Part shown: positions 59,710 to 64,000 of the stretch, piece after piece
Numbering within the stretch: position 1 is the first letter of the stretch
How the letters are laid out: every line of letters starts with the position of its first letter
From: Methylobacterium brachiatum
GTDB lineage: Bacteria; Pseudomonadota; Alphaproteobacteria; Rhizobiales; Beijerinckiaceae
Direction of reading: 5' to 3'
NCBI RefSeq assembly: GCF_020523825.1
Contig: NZ_JAJALK010000005.1
Coordinates: forward strand, 248,001-312,000
Length of the DNA stretch: 64,000 bases
Program-made: the position numbers and the translations under genes
Notes under the pieces: model-generated
Seen by the model: the letters and a program-made list of their open reading frames with translations, nothing else
Database searches by the model: none
What the model was told of the DNA's origin: nothing

Positions 59710-60842
59710 CGCAGGGCGGCGCGCAGGCCGGAAACGACCTGATCCTGCAGCGCGTCGTCCATGCCGGCATAGAGCGGCAGGAGGATCGCGTGGTCGCGCG
59801 CCCGCTCCGATTCCGGCAGGGCGAAGCGCCGGGGCGCCTCGGCGTAGGGCGGCTCCAGATGGGCGCACATGATGCCCCGGCGGGTGGCGATGCCCTGGTC
59901 GAGCATGGCCTGCATCACGGCACCCTGGTCGGCCGCCTCCGGCAGGCGGACGCAGAAGCTCTGCCAGTTGCTGCGCGAGCCCATCGGCTCGGGCGGCGGC
60001 GTCACCTCCGGGAGATCGGCGAGCCGCGCCCGGTAGCCGTCGGCGAGAGCGCGCCGCCGGGCGATCAGGCCGGGCAGCCGGGTCAGCTGCGCGCGGCCGA
60101 TGGCGGCCTGCACGTCGGTCATCCGGTAATTGTAGCCGGCGATGGTGTACTCCTCGGCGACCACCCGGGCGCTGCCGTGGCGGGCCACGTCGGACACGCT
60201 CATCCCGTGCTGGCGCCACAGCCTGAACTTGCGGTCCCATTCGGGATTGGCCGTGGTGATCATGCCGCCGTCGCCGGTGGTCAGGACCTTGCGCGGGTGG
60301 AACGAGAAGCAGGCGACGTCGCCGGCGGGTCCGCCGACCGGCCGCCAGACATCGCCCTGGAGCCGCTCGGAGCCGATGGCGCAGGCCGCGTCCTCGATCA
60401 CCGGGATGCCGGAGCGGCGCCCGATCGCCACGATGGCTTCGAGGTCGCAGGGCATGCCCATCTGGTGGACGCAGACGATCGCCTTCGTCCGCTCGGTGAG
60501 GGCCGCGGCGGCGGCCTCCGGGGCCATGTTGAAGGTCGCCGGGTCGATGTCGACGAAGATCGGAATCGCCCCGCACTGGGCGATGGCGTTGGCGGTGGCG
60601 ATGAAGCTGTGGCTCACCGTCACCACCTCGTCGCCGGGCCCGACCCCGGCGGCGAGCAGCGCGAGATGCAGCGCGGTGGTGCAGTTCGAGACCGCGCAGG
60701 CATGGGGGGCGGCGACGATGGCGGCGAACTCCGCCTCGAAGGCCGCGACCTGCGGCCCCTGGGTCAGCCAGCCGGAGCGGACCACGGCGGCGGCGGCCTC
60801 CGCCTCCGGCTCGCCGACATCGGGTTTCGCGATCGGGATCAT
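59706..60842 (-). CDS. DegT/DnrJ/EryC1/StrS aminotransferase
   Basis: A 378-residue sugar aminotransferase. MIPIAKPDVGEPEAEAAAAVVRSGWLTQGPQVAAFEAEFA is the family start. CAVSNCTTALHLALLAAGVGPGDEVVTVSHSFIATANAI, VIEDAACAIGSE and CFSFHPRKVLTTGDGGMI follow, with the PLP Lys near residue 185. NYRMTDVQAAIGRAQL completes the pattern. It transfers an amino group from glutamate to a keto-sugar nucleotide. The substrate is probably the product of the adjacent SDR/dehydrogenase enzymes. Overlaps the SDR gene by 4 bp on one side and the deacetylase gene by 4 bp on the other. Confidence 0.93.
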   Translation of the reverse strand: MIPIAKPDVGEPEAEAAAAVVRSGWLTQGPQVAAFEAEFAAIVAAPHACAVSNCTTALHLALLAAGVGPGDEVVTVSHSFIATANAIAQCGAIPIFVDIDPATFNMAPEAAAAALTERTKAIVCVHQMGMPCDLEAIVAIGRRSGIPVIEDAACAIGSERLQGDVWRPVGGPAGDVACFSFHPRKVLTTGDGGMITTANPEWDRKFRLWRQHGMSVSDVARHGSARVVAEEYTIAGYNYRMTDVQAAIGRAQLTRLPGLIARRRALADGYRARLADLPEVTPPPEPMGSRSNWQSFCVRLPEAADQGAVMQAMLDQGIATRRGIMCAHLEPPYAEAPRRFALPESERARDHAILLPLYAGMDDALQDQVVSGLRAALR

Positions 60843-61870
60843 GCGAGCGCCCGCCTCAGGTGATCCGAGCCGGCCTCGTCGCTCCACCAGGCCACCAGGT
60901 CGGCGAGGCCCTCCGCCGCCCCGATCTCGGCCTCGAAGCCGATCAGCTCCCGGGCGAGGCTGGTGTCGCACAGGCGCCGGGGCACCGGGTTCACGGCGCG
61001 CTCGGCCTCGTGGACGAGCGGGGTGCCGTCCCGGCCCATGATCCGGGTGAGATGGCCGGCGAGATCGACGAGCGAGGTCTCCACGCCGGTGCCGACATTG
61101 AGCACCACGTCGGTGGCCGGGGCGGTCGCCGACAGGATGTTGGCCCGGGCGATGTCGCGGACATGGACGAGGTCCATGGTCTGCAGCCCGTCGCCGAACA
61201 CGATCGGGGACTGGCCCTCGGCCAGGCGCTGCATCCAGCGCACCATCACCTCGGTGTAGCGGCCGGTCAGGTCCATGCGCGGCCCGTAGGCGTTGAAGTA
61301 GCGCAGGGCGACGTAGTCCAGCCCGTACATGTCGTTGAACGCGCGCAGCAGGCCCTCGCCGAACGACTTGGCGGCCCCGTACAGGGTGCGGTTGTCGTAA
61401 GGGTGGTGCTTCTCGGTGGTCGGGAAGCTCTCGGCCATGCCGTAGACCGAGGCCGAGGAGGCCATCACCACCTTGGCGACGCCGGCCTCGACGCAGCGCT
61501 CGAGCAGGTCGAAGGTCGCGGTCGCCATCACCTCGAAGGCCTGGCGCGGCTCGGCGGCGCATTGCGTGATCCGCAGGGCCGCCTGGTGGAACACCACGTC
61601 GGTGCCCTTGACCAGGGTGTCCATCAGGGCCCGGTCGCGGATGTCGCCCTGGACCAGCCGGACGCGCCCCGAGCCGAGGGCGTCCTTCAGGTTCTCGGGG
61701 CGCCCGCGGACCATGTTGTCGATGGCCACGATCTCGTCGCAGCCGGCCTCGACCAGCAGGTCGATGATGTGGGAGCCGATGAAGCCGGATCCGCCGGTGA
61801 CGAGGATCCGGGTCCCGCGCAGGTCGCCGCCGAAGCGGCTTCCCTTGGTAACCTCACGCAGCTTGGGCAT
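60839..61870 (-). CDS. NAD-dependent epimerase/dehydratase (extended SDR)
   Basis: A 343-residue sugar-nucleotide SDR: nucleotide-binding GTRILVTGGSGFIGSHIIDLLVEAG (about 19-43), AIDNMVRGRPEN, VFHQAALRITQCAAEP, the serine in VVMASSASVYGMAE, and the catalytic Y-x-x-x-K in LYGAAKSFGEGLLRAF (about 164-168). The C-terminal substrate part has VALRYFNAYGPRMDLTGRYTEV and DLVHVRDIARANILSA. It is a 4-epimerase or 4,6-dehydratase on a UDP- or GDP-sugar; epimerase is slightly favoured by the DLTGRYTEV-type loop. The start overlaps the upstream aminotransferase by 17 bp. Confidence 0.9.
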   Translation of the reverse strand: MPKLREVTKGSRFGGDLRGTRILVTGGSGFIGSHIIDLLVEAGCDEIVAIDNMVRGRPENLKDALGSGRVRLVQGDIRDRALMDTLVKGTDVVFHQAALRITQCAAEPRQAFEVMATATFDLLERCVEAGVAKVVMASSASVYGMAESFPTTEKHHPYDNRTLYGAAKSFGEGLLRAFNDMYGLDYVALRYFNAYGPRMDLTGRYTEVMVRWMQRLAEGQSPIVFGDGLQTMDLVHVRDIARANILSATAPATDVVLNVGTGVETSLVDLAGHLTRIMGRDGTPLVHEAERAVNPVPRRLCDTSLARELIGFEAEIGAAEGLADLVAWWSDEAGSDHLRRALA

Positions 61871-62969
61871 CGGCGACCTCGCAGTAGCTCGCGACGGCCC
61901 GGCAGACGGTGTCGATCTGGCTGGTCGTCAGTTCCGGGAACATCGGCAGGGACAGGGTCCGGGCGGCCAGCCGCTCGGTGACCGGCAGGCAGCCGGTCCC
62001 GTCGTCGAGATGGCGGTAGGCGGGCTGCCTGTGGACCGGGACGGGGTAGTGGATGCCGGTGGCGACCCCGGCCTCGGCCAGGTGCTGGCGCAGGCCCTCG
62101 CGGTCGGGGGTGCTGACCGCGTAGACGTGGAAGGCGTGGTCGCGTCCGGCCGGACCGGGCAGGTCGAGCCCGAGGCCCGCGAGCCGTTCGCCGTAGGCGG
62201 CCGCCACCGCCTGCCGGGCCCGGGTCCAGCCCTCCAGATAGGGGAGCTTGGTGCCGAGGACCGCCCCCTGGACGCCGTCCATGCGCAGGTTGAAGCCGTG
62301 CCGGACGTGGTTGTACTTGCCCTGCTGGCCCCAGTCGCGCAGGCACCGCGCGGCTTCCGCGAGGTCGTCCCGGTCGGTGACGATGGCACCGCCCTCGCCG
62401 TAGGCGCCGAGATTCTTGCCGGGGTAGAAGCTGAAGCAGCCGATATCCCCGATGGAGCCGGCCTTCCTGCCGCCCCGCTTGGCGAGATGCGCCTGGGCGG
62501 CGTCCTCCACCAGGGCGAGGCCGTGGCGCCGGGCGATGGCGCCGAGCGCGTCGAGATCCGCCAGCCGCCCGTGCAGGTGCACCGGCAGGATCGCCTTGGT
62601 GCGGGGCGTGATCGCCGCCTCGACCAGGGCCGGATCCATGGTCCAGTTCACCGGGTCGATGTCGACGAGCACGGGGGTCGCGCCGGCGTAGAGCACGGCC
62701 GCGACGGTGGCCACGAAGGTCGCCGAGACCGTGATCACCTCGTCGCCCGGGCCGATATCGAGGGCGAGCAGCGCGAGATGGAGCGCCGCGGTGCCGCTGC
62801 TGACGGCCACCGCGTGCTTGGCGCCGCAGGCCTTGGCGAAGGCCGCCTCGAAGGCGGTGACCGCCGGTCCGAGGACGAAGTCGCCGCTGCGCAGGACGTC
62901 GAGCACGGCGGTTTCGACGGCGCCGCCGACGGCCGCGTATTGCGCCTTGAGGTCGAGAAACGGGATCAC
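61854..62969 (-). CDS. DegT/DnrJ/EryC1/StrS aminotransferase (WbpE/WlbC-like)
   Basis: A 371-residue sugar aminotransferase: MIPFLDLKAQYAAVGGAVETAVLDVLRSGDFVLGPAVTAFE, AVAVSSGTAALHLALLALDIGPGDEVITVSATFVATVAAVLYAGATPVLVDID, ALVEDAAQAHLAKRGG and CFSFYPGKNLGAYGEGGAIVT, with the PLP Lys near 186. FNLRMDGVQGAVLGTKL follows. The D-L-K-x-Q-Y start and G-K-N-L-G-A-Y-G-E-G-G loop are those of 3-keto-sugar aminotransferases such as WbpE that work after a Gfo/Idh dehydrogenase, and such a gene overlaps it by 4 bp upstream. Confidence 0.93.
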   Translation of the reverse strand: MIPFLDLKAQYAAVGGAVETAVLDVLRSGDFVLGPAVTAFEAAFAKACGAKHAVAVSSGTAALHLALLALDIGPGDEVITVSATFVATVAAVLYAGATPVLVDIDPVNWTMDPALVEAAITPRTKAILPVHLHGRLADLDALGAIARRHGLALVEDAAQAHLAKRGGRKAGSIGDIGCFSFYPGKNLGAYGEGGAIVTDRDDLAEAARCLRDWGQQGKYNHVRHGFNLRMDGVQGAVLGTKLPYLEGWTRARQAVAAAYGERLAGLGLDLPGPAGRDHAFHVYAVSTPDREGLRQHLAEAGVATGIHYPVPVHRQPAYRHLDDGTGCLPVTERLAARTLSLPMFPELTTSQIDTVCRAVASYCEVADAQAA

Positions 62970-63994
62970 GAGGCCCTCGCAAGTGGCATGAGGTCGATCG
63001 GGTGGCCGTTCTGGCGCAGGGAGCGCATCGCGGCCTCGAGCAGTTCGACCACGCGCAAGCCGCTATGGCCGTCGGTCTTCGGCGCCTTGCCGGTGGCGAT
63101 GCAGTCGACGAAATGCTCGATCTCGACGACGAGCGCCTCGCGGAAGGACAGGTGCGGCGACCACATGTCCCCGGTCCGGTACGAGACCATCAGCTCGGTG
63201 ATGTCCCCGGAGCCGTCGCCGACGGTGACGCCGCGGTCGTAGACCTTGACCTTCTCGATCGGGTCCAAGTCGTTGTAGACGATCATCTTCTTGCTGCCGC
63301 CGATCAGCGTCTGCCGGACCTTCACGGGGGCCAGCCAATTGACGTTGATCTGCGCGACGACGCCGCGCGGGTAGAAGATCGTCAGGTGGGCCATGTTCTC
63401 GGGGCGGCCGCTGAAATGGCCGGTGCCGCTCGCCGAGATCGCCACCGGGGCGAGGTCCAGCACGTGGTCGAGGATCGCGAGATCATGGACCGCGAGGTCC
63501 CAGATCACGTTCACGTCGCGCTGGAACAGGCCGAGATTCACCCGGGTCGAGTCGTAGTAGAACACTTCGCCCAGGGCGCCGTCGGTGATCAGCTCGTTGA
63601 TCTTCTCGACCGCGCCCGTGTAGACGAAGGTGTGATCGACCATAAGGGTCAGGTTGCGCTTGGCCGCCTCCTCGATCAGCAGCCGCGCCTCGAAGGCCGA
63701 GGACGTGATCGGCTTCTCGATGAAGACGTGCTTGCCGGCCCGGAGCGCGTTGATCGCGATCTCGAAATGCGAGCTCACCGGGGTCGCCACCATGACGGCG
63801 TCGATCTGCGGATCCGCGATGAGGTCGCGCCAATCCTGGTGGAGCTGGGCGGCGGGATAGCGCTTGCCCGCCCGGGCGAGGGCCGCGGCCGACTGGTCGG
63901 CGATGGCGGCGAGCCGGCACTGCTCCGTCTCCGACGTGCAGCGGGCGAGATTCGGCCCCCAATAGCCGTAGCCGACGATTCCGATGGCGATCAT
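62966..63994 (-). CDS. Gfo/Idh/MocA family sugar-nucleotide dehydrogenase (WbpB/WlbA-like)
   Basis: A 342-residue oxidoreductase: Rossmann motif GIVGYGYWGPNLARC (about 5-19), MVATPVSSHFEIAINALRAGKHVFIEKPITSS (the E-K-P signature, about 94-96), VDHTFVYTGAVEKINELI and VNVIWDLAVHDLAILDHVL (H-D catalytic region). WbpB/WlbA oxidise C3 of a UDP-N-acetyl-hexuronic acid, making the keto group that the next gene's aminotransferase would aminate. The order dehydrogenase then aminotransferase with a 4-bp overlap supports this. ATG 63994 lies 6 bp from the window end, so upstream operon members may exist. Confidence 0.92.
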   Translation of the reverse strand: MIAIGIVGYGYWGPNLARCTSETEQCRLAAIADQSAAALARAGKRYPAAQLHQDWRDLIADPQIDAVMVATPVSSHFEIAINALRAGKHVFIEKPITSSAFEARLLIEEAAKRNLTLMVDHTFVYTGAVEKINELITDGALGEVFYYDSTRVNLGLFQRDVNVIWDLAVHDLAILDHVLDLAPVAISASGTGHFSGRPENMAHLTIFYPRGVVAQINVNWLAPVKVRQTLIGGSKKMIVYNDLDPIEKVKVYDRGVTVGDGSGDITELMVSYRTGDMWSPHLSFREALVVEIEHFVDCIATGKAPKTDGHSGLRVVELLEAAMRSLRQNGHPIDLMPLARAS

Positions 63995-64000
63995 GTGCGT

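Noticed and set aside
1-64000. tRNA, rRNA, CRISPR arrays, insertion sequences and integrases
   Set aside because: Intergenic regions were read on both strands; no tRNA-like cloverleaf, no regularly spaced repeats and no transposase or integrase motifs were found. A covariance-model scan could still reveal a small RNA.

Overview
The window looks like chromosome of a Methylobacterium/Methylorubrum-type alphaproteobacterium (Hyphomicrobiales). This rests on very high GC with strongly GC-biased third codon positions, a MucR-family regulator, DUF2336, DUF1491, DUF2934 and DUF3606 proteins, an alphaproteobacterial RNase E with a split S1 domain, a DivJ-like kinase, several chemoreceptors, and strings of GGGC-NNN-GCCC hairpins of a kind I associate with this group. 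I saw no rRNA, tRNA, CRISPR array, transposase or integrase gene.

Layout. 1-8.9 kb: the end of a glutathione transferase, a hotdog thioesterase, a MucR regulator lacking zinc ligands, an acetyltransferase, a DUF2336 protein, a DivJ/PleC-like histidine kinase followed by a peptidoglycan-binding-domain protein, a small secreted protein and a DUF1491 protein. 9-20 kb: two long transmembrane chemoreceptors, each behind an AT-rich upstream tract. Between them lie the D-glutamate catabolic pair dgcN-dgcA, a PAS protein, two GNAT acetyltransferases and a fold-III ornithine/lysine decarboxylase with a long structured leader. 20-30 kb: a flippase, glycolate oxidase subunits GlcE and GlcF (no glcD here), a paired hairpin repeat, a long leader plus rne, and a soluble chemoreceptor.

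29-45 kb: ureide genes uraD and uraH next to a second, Tat-exported HIU hydrolase; coupled DUF3606/DUF2934 microgenes; the Fe-S scaffold/yidD/folE/hisI/patatin neighbourhood; a PhoD phosphatase; CBS and rhomboid proteins; a TumE-type toxin-antitoxin pair with a perfect palindrome in front; PAS and PilZ proteins; SCO; a PRC-barrel protein; a divergent LysR/LysE pair; trmL and selO. At 46.7-48.1 kb lies a 1.43-kb island (BrnT-like toxin, XRE antitoxin, lower-GC GNAT enzyme). It is bounded by a perfect 46-bp direct repeat that contains the overlapping 3' ends of both flanking convergent genes, so neither gene is broken.

48-64 kb is a surface-polysaccharide region: a FemAB/CelD-like acetyltransferase, a second flippase, gpmI, an ExoA-like glycosyltransferase, a Wzm/Wzt ABC exporter, a glycosyltransferase, and a tightly overlapping minus-strand operon (Gfo/Idh dehydrogenase, aminotransferase, SDR epimerase, second aminotransferase, polysaccharide deacetylase, glycosyltransferase). 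Together these are suited to making amino-sugar nucleotides, assembling a glycan on lipid and exporting it.

The points most worth following up are the 46-bp-flanked island, the two toxin-antitoxin modules, the decarboxylase leader, and the paired cytosolic and exported HIU hydrolases.
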